From assembly GCA_964473525.1 (NCBI GenBank), contig CAYYPK010000050.1:1-42638 (forward strand): DNA of 42,638 bases. Reading direction: 5' to 3'. The notes beneath the pieces were generated by a model. That model did no database searches and was not told where the DNA came from. It saw nothing but the letters and a program-made list of their open reading frames with translations. A program made the position numbers and the translations under genes. Below, in pieces: positions 32,847 through 40,223 of this stretch. Each line of letters starts with the position of its first letter. Within the stretch, counting starts at the first letter, position 1. This DNA is from GCA-2687025 sp964473525. GTDB taxonomy: Bacteria > Poribacteria > WGA-4E > GCA-2687025.

Positions 32847-33148
32847 ATGACGACGCGTATGCGCACGCTGTCACAGCGTTCGCGGCTATGGGAATTCGTC
32901 ACATCAGAGTCCGGCGCGATGGGCGCGCGGAAGGCCGCCAACATCGGAGCCGTACTGGGGGCTTAGGGGGTCGCGGGCCTGTTCATGGGCGCCGCCAACA
33001 CGGCGCACGCCATCGCCTGCATCGACCCCATATTTGCAGTGGCCCTGCCGACCCGTTCTGCGCGAACAACAACCTTGGGAACTGCATCAAGGCAGTCTGC
33101 GACACGAGCTGCCAGTACCGCTGTGACCACGGTCCCGACGAGTGCTGA
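32847..33148 (+). pseudogene. Decayed Cys-rich precursor gene, cluster 2
   Basis: The gene has a good ribosome binding site (GGAAGGGAG) and ATG at 32847 and follows the leader of the two downstream precursors (MTTRMRTLSQRSRLWEFVTS then ESGAMGARKAANIG). It is broken twice: TAG at 32964-32966 in the hydrophobic stretch, and loss of one base near 33037, after IACIDP. In the shifted frame the eight-Cys core is otherwise complete (ICSGPADPFC, NLGNCIKAVC, DTSCQYRCDHGPDEC). A sequencing error could explain one lesion but hardly both. Confidence 0.8.
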
Positions 33149-33295
33149 AGGTCCGTGTGGAGCGGATCCCGAGGGTGCTCCGCGCCCGCGACTACTTCCA
33201 GGAGCGGCTGAATGCGAGGGAATGGAGGGAGGTCGTCGCCATGAACACCGCCCGCGCTCCGCCGCAGTGCAGCGCGTCTCCAGGAGCATCTTGAA

Positions 33296-33309
33296 TACAC
33301 TACTGTGTA
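33296..33309 (+). promoter_or_regulatory. Conserved TACAC-GTGTA inverted repeat before precursor 3
   Basis: TACACTACTGTGTA pairs TACAC with GTGTA around 4 nt and ends against the ribosome binding site of the precursor. The same sequence is at 34081-34094 before precursor 4, within about 125 bp of conserved upstream DNA. TACACT could also act as a -10 element. Confidence 0.45.
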
Positions 33310-33321
33310 AGGAGTGCCACG

Positions 33322-33624
33322 ATGACGACACGAATCCGCGGACTGTCACAGCGCGCGCGGCTGTGGGACTTCGTCGCATCGGAGTCCGGCGCCATGGGCG
33401 CGCAGAAGGCAGCCAACATCGGCGCCATCATGGGCGCCTCCGCCGTTGCAGGACTGTTCATGAGCGTCGCCGACACGGCGCACGCCATCGCCTGCAGCGC
33501 CACCATCCCGTGCAGTGGCCCCACATCCACGTGGTGCCAGGACAACAACCTCGGCTCCTGTATCAAGGCCATATGCGACACGAGCTGCCAATACAGGTGC
33601 GATCACATCATGCCCGACTGCTGA
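33322..33624 (+). CDS. Cys-rich precursor-like peptide 3, cluster 2
   Basis: The 100-residue protein starts at ATG behind AAGGAG. The N-terminus (LWDFVASESGAMGAQKAANIG, split as FVASESGA and MGAQKAANIG) closely resembles a Flp pilin leader (F-x-x-x-ESGA). The cut would follow G23, with Gln instead of Glu at +5. A hydrophobic stretch (AIMGASAVAGLFMSVA) leads to an AHA signal-peptidase-I-like site and then the core. Eight Cys: IACSATIPC, STWCQDNNLGSC, IKAIC, DTSCQYRC and a terminal Cys. No CxxCH, so not a cytochrome. The leader matches precursor 4 and the pseudogene almost completely. Confidence 0.75.
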   Translation: MTTRIRGLSQRARLWDFVASESGAMGAQKAANIGAIMGASAVAGLFMSVADTAHAIACSATIPCSGPTSTWCQDNNLGSCIKAICDTSCQYRCDHIMPDC

Positions 33625-33655
33625 CGAGGGCGGCCACGCATCTCCGGTGGCATCG

Positions 33656-33688
33656 CGAGGAACTGGGGGTCCGATCCCCAGTTCCTCG
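33656..33688 (+). terminator. Strong hairpin after precursor 3
   Basis: CGAGGAACTGGGG (33656-33668) and CCCCAGTTCCTCG (33676-33688) form a perfect 13-bp stem with a 7-nt loop, 32 bp after the precursor stop and before the propeller remnant. Without a T run it may act as a partial terminator or an mRNA stabiliser that raises precursor level over downstream genes. Confidence 0.6.
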
Positions 33689-33713
33689 TGCCAGCCTTGT
33701 CGAGGATTCCTGC

Positions 33714-33950
33714 ATGCTGCGCTATCAACGGCTAGGACGCCTCGCCCTACTCGCGGCCCTGTGCGCGATACTTGGAGCCATCCTGAATGAAGCCAGTGCG
33801 AGCATCGCGTTCCGTTCGGCACGGACGGGCGTGTCGCAGATATTCGTGATGGAAGACGACGGGAGCGGCCTCCGGCAGCTCACGCGCAACGATCGGCGCA
33901 CCGACTTGGCAGCATGGTCCCGAACGGGCAGTCGATCGCGTTCACTATGA
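33714..33950 (+). pseudogene. Truncated TolB-like propeller remnant
   Basis: From ATG 33714 it encodes a signal peptide (LALLAALCAILGAILNEASA) and the first blade (SIAFRSARTGVSQIFVMEDD). The base sequence matches the start of the gene at 34502. At AAWSRTG the frame has lost one base relative to the intact AAWSPDGQ, and homology ends near 33950 where the next precursor unit begins. It is the truncated half of a 785-bp duplication unit. Confidence 0.8.
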
Positions 33951-34106
33951 CTCCGTCCCGGCTCCGCGGCCTCGTCTTCTCCTGAGAGGAGGCGGAACGC
34001 GGGGCAATGGAAGGAGGCCATCGCCATGGGCACCGCGCGCGCTCCGCCGCAGTGCATTGCGTCTCCTGGATCATCTTGAATACACTACTGTGTAGGGAGT
34101 GCTACG

Positions 34107-34415
34107 ATGACGACACGAATTCGCGGACTGTCACAGCGCGCGCGGCTGTGGGACTTCGTCGCGTCGGAGTCCGGCGCCATGGGCGCGCAGAAGGCAGCCA
34201 ACATCGGCGCCATCATGGGCGCCTCCGCCGTTGCAGGACTGTTCATGAGCGTCGCCGACACGGCGCACGCCATCGCCTGCAGCGCCACCATCCCGTGCAG
34301 TGGCCCCGCATCTACGTGGTGCCAGTCGCAGAATCTGGGCCGCTGCCTGCCGATGGAGTGCGATACGACGTGCCAATATCGGTGTACCGAGGCCCAGATG
34401 TCCGACTGCGACTAA
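34107..34415 (+). CDS. Cys-rich precursor-like peptide 4, cluster 2
   Basis: The 102-residue protein has a leader identical to precursor 3 through IACSATIPC, then diverges: STWCQSQNLGRC, LPMEC, DTTCQYRC, TEAQMSDCD. The eight Cys keep their order. Ribosome binding site: TAGGGAG. As in cluster 1 the paralogous pair combines a fixed leader with a drifting core. It is followed by an imperfect hairpin and the intact propeller genes. Confidence 0.75.
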   Translation: MTTRIRGLSQRARLWDFVASESGAMGAQKAANIGAIMGASAVAGLFMSVADTAHAIACSATIPCSGPASTWCQSQNLGRCLPMECDTTCQYRCTEAQMSDCD

Positions 34416-34440
34416 GGCGGTCCACGCGGTCTCGGCGGCA

Positions 34441-34480
34441 GCGGGAGGGACTGGGAGACCCGTTTCCCTGTTCCTCCGCC
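34441..34480 (+). terminator. Imperfect hairpin after precursor 4
   Basis: GCGGGAGGGACTGGGAGAC pairs imperfectly with GTTTCCCTGTTCCTCCGC in the 86-bp gap between precursor 4 and the next propeller. Its position matches the hairpin after precursor 3 and the two assembly gaps of cluster 1. Confidence 0.45.
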
Positions 34481-34501
34481 CTACCGAGTGGAGGATCCCG
34501 T

Positions 34502-35494
34502 ATGCAGCGCCATCGACGCCCTGGACGTCTCGTCCTACTCGCGGCCCTGTGTTCCACGGTCGGAGCCATCCCGACTGACGCCAATGCGAGCATCGCGTTC
34601 AGTTCGCCGCGAACGGGCGTGTCGCAGATATTCGTCATGGAAGACGACGGGAGCGGCCTCCGACAGCTCACGCGCAACGATCGCCGCACCAACTTCGCGG
34701 CATGGTCCCCGGACGGGCAGTCGATCGCATTCACCATGACTCGTCCAGACGACGGGAACGAAATCTACGAGATGCGCCTCGACGACAGGCGTATCACCCA
34801 ACTTACTGACAATCCGACGTACGACAGTCGTCCCAGGTACTCTCCTGATGGAACGACGCTGGTCTTGCAGTCGAACCGAGGGTTCAACTGGGATCTCCGG
34901 CTCATGGGCGCGGAAGGCGAGCTCGCGGGCGCACGCCCTACGAAGCTGACGGACCATCCGGCGACGGACTCAGGAGGCGACTGGTCGCCGGACGGTACGA
35001 AGGTCGTGTTTTCGTCCGAGCGCGATGGAGGAAACAAGCACGTCTACACGATAGATGTGCACACGAGGGTAGTGAAGAGGCTTACCGCGCTGCCAGGCTT
35101 CGACACGTGGGCGGCGTGGTCCCCTGACGGCCGCAGTATCGCTTTCACCTCGGAACGAGGAGGCCACTACGGACTCTACGTGATGGACAGCGACGGGCGG
35201 AACGTGCGAGTCCTGGCGCAGGCCGAAGGGCCGAAGAGTCGCTATGACGGTGGGCCAAGCTGGTCACCCGACGGATCGCGGATCGCTTTCGTCTCGGACA
35301 GGGATGACCCGAAGTTCCTGGACGGGGACATCTACACGATGGACGCCAGCGGCGCCGATGTCAGAAGGCTGACCCATCATCCCGACTCCGACACCACGCC
35401 GGCGTGGTCGCCCCACTCGCTTGCGGTTAGCCCTCGGGGTCGGCAGGCAACCATGTGGGGGTGGCTCAGAGCGCTGGATCGAGGGCGCCACTAA
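34502..35494 (+). CDS. TolB-like beta-propeller protein, cluster 2 copy A
   Basis: The 330-residue protein starts at ATG 34502 behind GGAGGAT. Signal peptide: LVLLAALCSTVGAIPTDANA. First blade: SIAFSSPRTGVSQIFVMEDD; then WSPDGQSIAF, YSPDGTTLVL, WSPDGTKVVF, WSPDGRSIAF and WSPDGSRIAF. It ends LAVSPRGRQATMWGWLRALD. It is the first of four intact tandem propellers with 22-bp spacers. Blades three and four are almost identical to those of copy B, which indicates recent duplication or gene conversion. Confidence 0.8.
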   Translation: MQRHRRPGRLVLLAALCSTVGAIPTDANASIAFSSPRTGVSQIFVMEDDGSGLRQLTRNDRRTNFAAWSPDGQSIAFTMTRPDDGNEIYEMRLDDRRITQLTDNPTYDSRPRYSPDGTTLVLQSNRGFNWDLRLMGAEGELAGARPTKLTDHPATDSGGDWSPDGTKVVFSSERDGGNKHVYTIDVHTRVVKRLTALPGFDTWAAWSPDGRSIAFTSERGGHYGLYVMDSDGRNVRVLAQAEGPKSRYDGGPSWSPDGSRIAFVSDRDDPKFLDGDIYTMDASGADVRRLTHHPDSDTTPAWSPHSLAVSPRGRQATMWGWLRALDRGRH

Positions 35495-35516
35495 CACGGC
35501 AATCGCGGAGCAACCC

Positions 35517-36479
35517 GTGCGAATCCTCCTGGTTCTCGCCGTTGGCATGGCCGTCGCAGTCCCGGATGCCGACGCCACCATCGCGTTCAGTTCGCCACGG
35601 ACGGGCGTGTCGCAGATATTCGTGATGGAAGACGACGGGAGCGGCCTGCGGCAGCTCACGCGCGAAGATCGCCGGGCGAATGCTGCGGCATGGTCTCCAG
35701 ACGGGCGGTCTATCGCATTCACCGTGACTCGCCCAGATGACGGGAACGACATCTACGAGATGCGCCTCCACGACGGACGTATCACCCAACTCACTGACAA
35801 TCCGACGTACGACAGCCGTCCTAGATACTCTCCTGATGGAACGACGTTGGTTTTGCAGTCGAACCGAGGGTTCAACTGGGATCTCCGGCTCATGGGCGCG
35901 GAAGGGGAAGGCGCGGGCGCGCGTCCTACCAAGCTGACGGACCATCCGGCGACGGACTCAGGAGGCGACTGGTCGCCGGACGGTACGAAGGTCGTGTTTT
36001 CGTCCGAGCGCGATGGAGGAAACAAGCACATCTACACGATTGATGTGCGTACGAAGGTCGTGAAGAGGCTTACCGAACTCCCGGGCTTCGACACACGGGC
36101 GGCGTGGTCACCTGACGGCCGTAGTATCGCGTTCACATCGCAACGAGGGCGCCCTTACCGACTCTATGTAATGGACAGCGATGGGCGGAACGTGCGGGCC
36201 CTGGCGCACCCCGAAGGGCCAAACAGTGTCTATGACGGGGGACCACGTTGGTCGCCTACCGGCGCGCGGATTGCCTTCGTCTCAGACAGGGATGACCCGA
36301 ACGTGTCCTCAGACATCTACACGATCGACGCGGGCGGCGGCGACATCCGAAGGCTGACGCGCCATCCAGCGTCCGATACTGCGGTGGCGTGGTCCCGCGG
36401 CTCGCTTCGGGTTACTCCCCGTGGGCGGCAGGCAACCATGTGGGGCTGGCTCAGAACGCTGGATCGAGGGCGCCACTAA
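35517..36479 (+). CDS. TolB-like beta-propeller protein, cluster 2 copy B
   Basis: GTG at 35517, behind GCGGAGC, starts a 320-residue protein. Its signal peptide (ILLVLAVGMAVAVPDADA) aligns with those of copies C and D, which supports this start over the longer open frame. Blades repeat WSPDGRSIAF, YSPDGTTLVL and WSPDGTKVVF. The tail is LRVTPRGRQATMWGWLRTLD. The last bases and the spacer (CACTAACACGGCAATCGCGG) are repeated at the junction with copy C. Confidence 0.8.
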   Translation: MRILLVLAVGMAVAVPDADATIAFSSPRTGVSQIFVMEDDGSGLRQLTREDRRANAAAWSPDGRSIAFTVTRPDDGNDIYEMRLHDGRITQLTDNPTYDSRPRYSPDGTTLVLQSNRGFNWDLRLMGAEGEGAGARPTKLTDHPATDSGGDWSPDGTKVVFSSERDGGNKHIYTIDVRTKVVKRLTELPGFDTRAAWSPDGRSIAFTSQRGRPYRLYVMDSDGRNVRALAHPEGPNSVYDGGPRWSPTGARIAFVSDRDDPNVSSDIYTIDAGGGDIRRLTRHPASDTAVAWSRGSLRVTPRGRQATMWGWLRTLDRGRH

Positions 36480-36501
36480 CACGGCAATCGCGGAGCAACA
36501 C

Positions 36502-37470
36502 GTGCTAATTCTCCTGGTTCTCGCCGTTGGCATGGCCGTCGCCGTTCCGGACGCCGACGCCAGCATCGCGTTCATCTCACGGCGCACGCCCGCGCCCCAG
36601 GTGTTCGTGATGCAGGATGACGGCAGCGGCCTGCGGCAATTCACCGATGTGCCGATCAGCGCGGCGCTCCCTGGGTGGTCCGCGGATGGGCAGTCGATCG
36701 GTTACAGCTCAGCGCGCGCGGACGACGGGAGCGATATCTATGTCACGACGCTTGACGGGAAGCGTACCGACCGACTGACGAACAGACCTACGTCCGACAG
36801 TCGCCCCCGATGGTCGCCGGACGGCGCGAGCATCCTGTTCCAGTCGAACAGGGGGTTCAACTGGGAGGTCCAACTCATGACACCAGAAGGTGAAGATGCG
36901 CGCGAGGGAGTCACCAATCTGACACAGCACCCAGCCGCCGACGGCGGAGGGAGCTGGTCTCCCGACGGAGCGAAGGTCGTCTTCGCCTCCGAGCGCGACG
37001 GCGGAGACTCGGACGTCTACACGATGGATGTCGGAACGAGAGTCGTGCAGCGGCTCACGGAAACGCCCGGCTTCGATGGGCACGCCGCGTGGTCGCCCGA
37101 CGGTCGTCACATCGCGTTCACATCGCAGCGAGGCGAGCACTACGGGCTGTACGTGATGGACGCCGATGGGCAGAACGTCCGGGCGTTGGCGAAGGCCGTG
37201 GGACCGGAAACACGCTACGACGGGCAGCCAAGCTGGTCGCCAGATGGCGCCAGAATCGCGTTCATCTCCAATAGGGATCACCTCAAGTGGACTTCCTACG
37301 AGATATACACGATGGATGCGGACGGCACGGACACGCGCCGACTGACAGGCGATCCTGCCCTCAGCTTCCAACCCGCGTGGTCGCCCCACGCGGCCCGGCG
37401 TGTCGACGCGCGCAGGCGACACGTGAGCATGTGGGGCTGGCTCAAGGCGCTGGATCAAGGGAGACGCTAA
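36502..37470 (+). CDS. TolB-like beta-propeller protein, cluster 2 copy C
   Basis: GTG at 36502 is the position equivalent to the start of copy B. The 322-residue protein has signal peptide ILLVLAVGMAVAVPDADA, first blade SIAFISRRTPAPQVFVMQDD, then WSADGQSIGY, WSPDGASILF, WSPDGAKVVF, WSPDGRHIAF and WSPDGARIAF. Tail: RVDARRRHVSMWGWLKALD. Surface-exposed binding protein by inference. Confidence 0.8.
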   Translation: MLILLVLAVGMAVAVPDADASIAFISRRTPAPQVFVMQDDGSGLRQFTDVPISAALPGWSADGQSIGYSSARADDGSDIYVTTLDGKRTDRLTNRPTSDSRPRWSPDGASILFQSNRGFNWEVQLMTPEGEDAREGVTNLTQHPAADGGGSWSPDGAKVVFASERDGGDSDVYTMDVGTRVVQRLTETPGFDGHAAWSPDGRHIAFTSQRGEHYGLYVMDADGQNVRALAKAVGPETRYDGQPSWSPDGARIAFISNRDHLKWTSYEIYTMDADGTDTRRLTGDPALSFQPAWSPHAARRVDARRRHVSMWGWLKALDQGRR

Positions 37471-37492
37471 CACGGCGATGGCAGGGCGATAT

Positions 37493-38461
37493 ATGAGAGG
37501 CCTCCTGTTTCTGGTCGCTGGCATGGCCGTCGCGGTGGCGGATGTCGACGCCAGGATCGCGTTCATCTCACGGCGCACGCCCGTCCCGCAGGTGTTCGTC
37601 ATGGCGGACGACGGGGGCGGCGCACGGCGCCTCACCGACGTGTCCGTCGGCGCGGGGTTCCCATCGTGGTCGCCTGACGGCCAGACGATCGCGTTCAGCT
37701 CGGATCGCAGGGACGAGGGAAGTGACATCTACGTCATGCGCGCCGACGGCGGGCCCGCCACGCAGCTGACCGACCAGCCTACGTCGGACAGTCGGCAGAA
37801 GTGGTCGCCGGACGGCGCCACCATGCTGTTCCAGTCGAACCGTGGCTTCGGTTGGGATCTACGCCTCATGAGCGCCGAAGGCGAGAAGCGCCAGGGCGAG
37901 GCGGTGAAACTCACCGACCATCCAGCTCGCGACTCAGAAGGAGACTGGTCGCCCGATGGAACGCGCATCGTCTTCTCGTCCGACCGTGATGACGGTGACA
38001 TGGACATTTACACGATGGACTTGGACACAGGCGTCGTAAGCAGGCTGACCGAATTCCCCGGCGACGACACGTGGCCCGCATGGTCACCTGACGGCCGCCA
38101 CATCGCCTTCACATCAGAGCGTGGACCTCATTTCGGGCTCTACGTCATGGACCCCGACGGTCAGGATGTGCGGGCGCTGTCGCAGCCCGTCGGGCCAGGA
38201 CACCGCTATGACGGGGGCCCCAGTTGGTCGCCGGACAGTCGGCGAATCGCGTTCAGCTCCGACAGGGATGACCCCAATTCCAGTTCGTTCGATGTCTACA
38301 GCATGGACAGGAACGGGGCCGACACGCGCCGCCTGACACGCCATCCGGCCATCGACTGGACAGCCCAATGGTCACCCGACCCCACGCGCCACGTCCGCGC
38401 CCAGGGGCGACACGCGACCATGTGGGGCTGGCTCAAGGCGCCGGCGCAAAGCCACCGGTAG
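37493..38461 (+). CDS. TolB-like beta-propeller protein, cluster 2 copy D
   Basis: ATG at 37493 aligns with the starts of copies B and C; an in-frame ATG at 37478 would add 5 residues. The 322-residue protein has signal peptide GLLFLVAGMAVAVADVDA, first blade RIAFISRRTPVPQVFVMADD, and WSPDGQTIAF, WSPDGATMLF, WSPDGTRIVF, WSPDGRHIAF, WSPDSRRIAF. Tail: HVRAQGRHATMWGWLKAPA. The RRE glycosyltransferase gene follows after 34 bp. Confidence 0.8.
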   Translation: MRGLLFLVAGMAVAVADVDARIAFISRRTPVPQVFVMADDGGGARRLTDVSVGAGFPSWSPDGQTIAFSSDRRDEGSDIYVMRADGGPATQLTDQPTSDSRQKWSPDGATMLFQSNRGFGWDLRLMSAEGEKRQGEAVKLTDHPARDSEGDWSPDGTRIVFSSDRDDGDMDIYTMDLDTGVVSRLTEFPGDDTWPAWSPDGRHIAFTSERGPHFGLYVMDPDGQDVRALSQPVGPGHRYDGGPSWSPDSRRIAFSSDRDDPNSSSFDVYSMDRNGADTRRLTRHPAIDWTAQWSPDPTRHVRAQGRHATMWGWLKAPAQSHR

Positions 38462-38495
38462 CGCGTCGACCATGTAGTCACAGGAGTGCAGCGGC

Positions 38496-40208
38496 ATGGC
38501 TCATCATCCGTCGGAACCGCCCGCGCCCCCGGTGTACTTCGAGTCAGGAGGCGCAACCTACGCGGTCGACATGAATCAGCACGTTGTGGTTGAGGTCGAT
38601 GATGTCGTCAAGGCGGTTCTCGAACGCCGCGCGATCCAGAGCGACGAAGAGATTGCCAGGAGTCTTCAGGAACGCCACTCGCTCGGCGACATCCTCGAGG
38701 CGCTGGACTACGTCCGCAGCCTTGCCGAATCCAACGTGTTCGCGGACATCGGCCATGAGATTGACGCGCGGGAGCTCCGCGAAGACAGCGCACGGCCGTG
38801 GGTTCTGTGCCCGACCCCCGACACGTTCGTAACCGACACCCGGGATCTGTCCGGCGGCAGCCCCATCGCTCTGCACCACCTCCTTGCGGCGCTCGGCAGA
38901 CAGTTTGCCTACGTTGACGTGTGTGCCTCACGGCGTTCACAGCTATCCCCCGGCATCCACGCGATCCCCTTCAACTACGGGACGAATCGCGCCTCACATG
39001 CTAGGCACGCTCAGTACGACGCGATGTTTCTCGAGTCTTTCCGCGACGCGTCGGTCATTCCGGCGCTCTCGCGGCAGGCGCCCCCGGTCGTGGTTCCCGC
39101 GTACGTCGCGCGCGGCTCGCTCATGGAGACCGGTGGAAGCGTCCCGAACCTGATATTCCTGTGGTATGCCGCCTTCCGGGGATACGACGCGTTCCTCGTG
39201 CCGTCACGGTTCGCCCGCGACTACTACACGCGCTATCTCACGGACGTTGAGTGCTTCCACGTCTCTCCGTACGGCGTAGAACACGAGCGCTTCTTCCCTA
39301 TCGACAAGCGAGAGGCGAGGCGCCGAGTCGCCGAGATCACAGCGGACGAACGCGTATTGACGATGCCAATCGTGGGTTTCCTCTCCCGTCTGCAGCCGGA
39401 GAAGGGAGGCGGAGTCTACATCCAACTCGCGCGGAGGATCCCGGACGCCCTCTTCCTTGCCGTAGCGCCGACGCTCACGTTCTACGAGGGTCGCTCGACC
39501 CCGGACAATTTCCTGTACGCCGGCGAACAGCCTCGTGAGCTGCTGCCCTTGTTCTTCAATGCGTTTGATATGCACGTGTTTCCGTCGGTCGTCGATCAGG
39601 AGACGTTCGGCATGGTCGCCCTCGAAGCGATGGCGTGCGGCACGCCCGTGGTTGCCTCCGACTTTGACGGGATTCCAGAGGTCGTCGGCGATACAGGCAT
39701 CCTCGTTTCCACCGTAACCCACGACAGGGAAATAGGGAGTATCGTGGGCCACGTGGACATTGAGGCCCTGGAGACCGCCGTTCGCGACCTCTTGGATCAC
39801 CCCGACAAACGGCGGAATCTCGGCCACATGGCGCACGAGCGATCTCGCGGATCCACCTGGGATCGATCGGCGCGGGATCTCGCGGAGCTATTCGAGGAGC
39901 TGAAGCGGCGGCAGAGCCGCGCGGCTACGGAGGCCCCCTACCTCGATGTCCGCTTCACGCCCACGCTAGACGCTGATAGCGGACGGCCCTCCGTTCAGGC
40001 CGTGCTGGCGGGAGTCGCGAGCGACAAGCGCAAGCTGCTGATGTTTGAGAGCTACATCCAGAGCCCCGAGGAAGGCTTGGCCTTGGCGCTGCTCAAGAGC
40101 CACACGTGGCATGAAGTCGAGGCGATCCTGCGCGAATTCTGTGGACGCGAGGGCGCCCAGGACGTGGTGAGGCGCGTTCGTCAGTTTCTCCAGACTCTCT
40201 CGATCTGA
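38496..40208 (+). CDS. GT4 glycosyltransferase with N-terminal PqqD-like (RRE) domain, cluster 2
   Basis: The 570-residue protein starts at ATG 38496 behind AGGAG. Residues ~13-85 (YFESGGATYAVDMNQHVVVE, VDDVVKAVLERR, LGDILEALDYVRSLAESNVF) follow the PqqD-like leader-binding domain seen in SCIFF-type maturases. The GT-B fold then carries FLVPSRFARDYYTRYL, VGFLSRLQPEKGGGVYIQLA and E369-x7-E377 (ETFGMVALEAMACG). The C-terminal ~45 residues (PEEGLALALLKSHTWHEVEAILREF) are the shared helical domain. It is the counterpart of the gene at 19001. Cytoplasmic; the predicted acceptor is a precursor peptide, the sugar donor unknown. Confidence 0.75.
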   Translation: MAHHPSEPPAPPVYFESGGATYAVDMNQHVVVEVDDVVKAVLERRAIQSDEEIARSLQERHSLGDILEALDYVRSLAESNVFADIGHEIDARELREDSARPWVLCPTPDTFVTDTRDLSGGSPIALHHLLAALGRQFAYVDVCASRRSQLSPGIHAIPFNYGTNRASHARHAQYDAMFLESFRDASVIPALSRQAPPVVVPAYVARGSLMETGGSVPNLIFLWYAAFRGYDAFLVPSRFARDYYTRYLTDVECFHVSPYGVEHERFFPIDKREARRRVAEITADERVLTMPIVGFLSRLQPEKGGGVYIQLARRIPDALFLAVAPTLTFYEGRSTPDNFLYAGEQPRELLPLFFNAFDMHVFPSVVDQETFGMVALEAMACGTPVVASDFDGIPEVVGDTGILVSTVTHDREIGSIVGHVDIEALETAVRDLLDHPDKRRNLGHMAHERSRGSTWDRSARDLAELFEELKRRQSRAATEAPYLDVRFTPTLDADSGRPSVQAVLAGVASDKRKLLMFESYIQSPEEGLALALLKSHTWHEVEAILREFCGREGAQDVVRRVRQFLQTLSI

Positions 40209-40223
40209 AGTGGGAGGGCGCAA

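Noticed and set aside
34502..38461. The four tandem propellers as one very large broken gene
   Set aside because: Each has its own start, signal peptide, full blade set, WGWL tail and stop, separated by 22-bp spacers.
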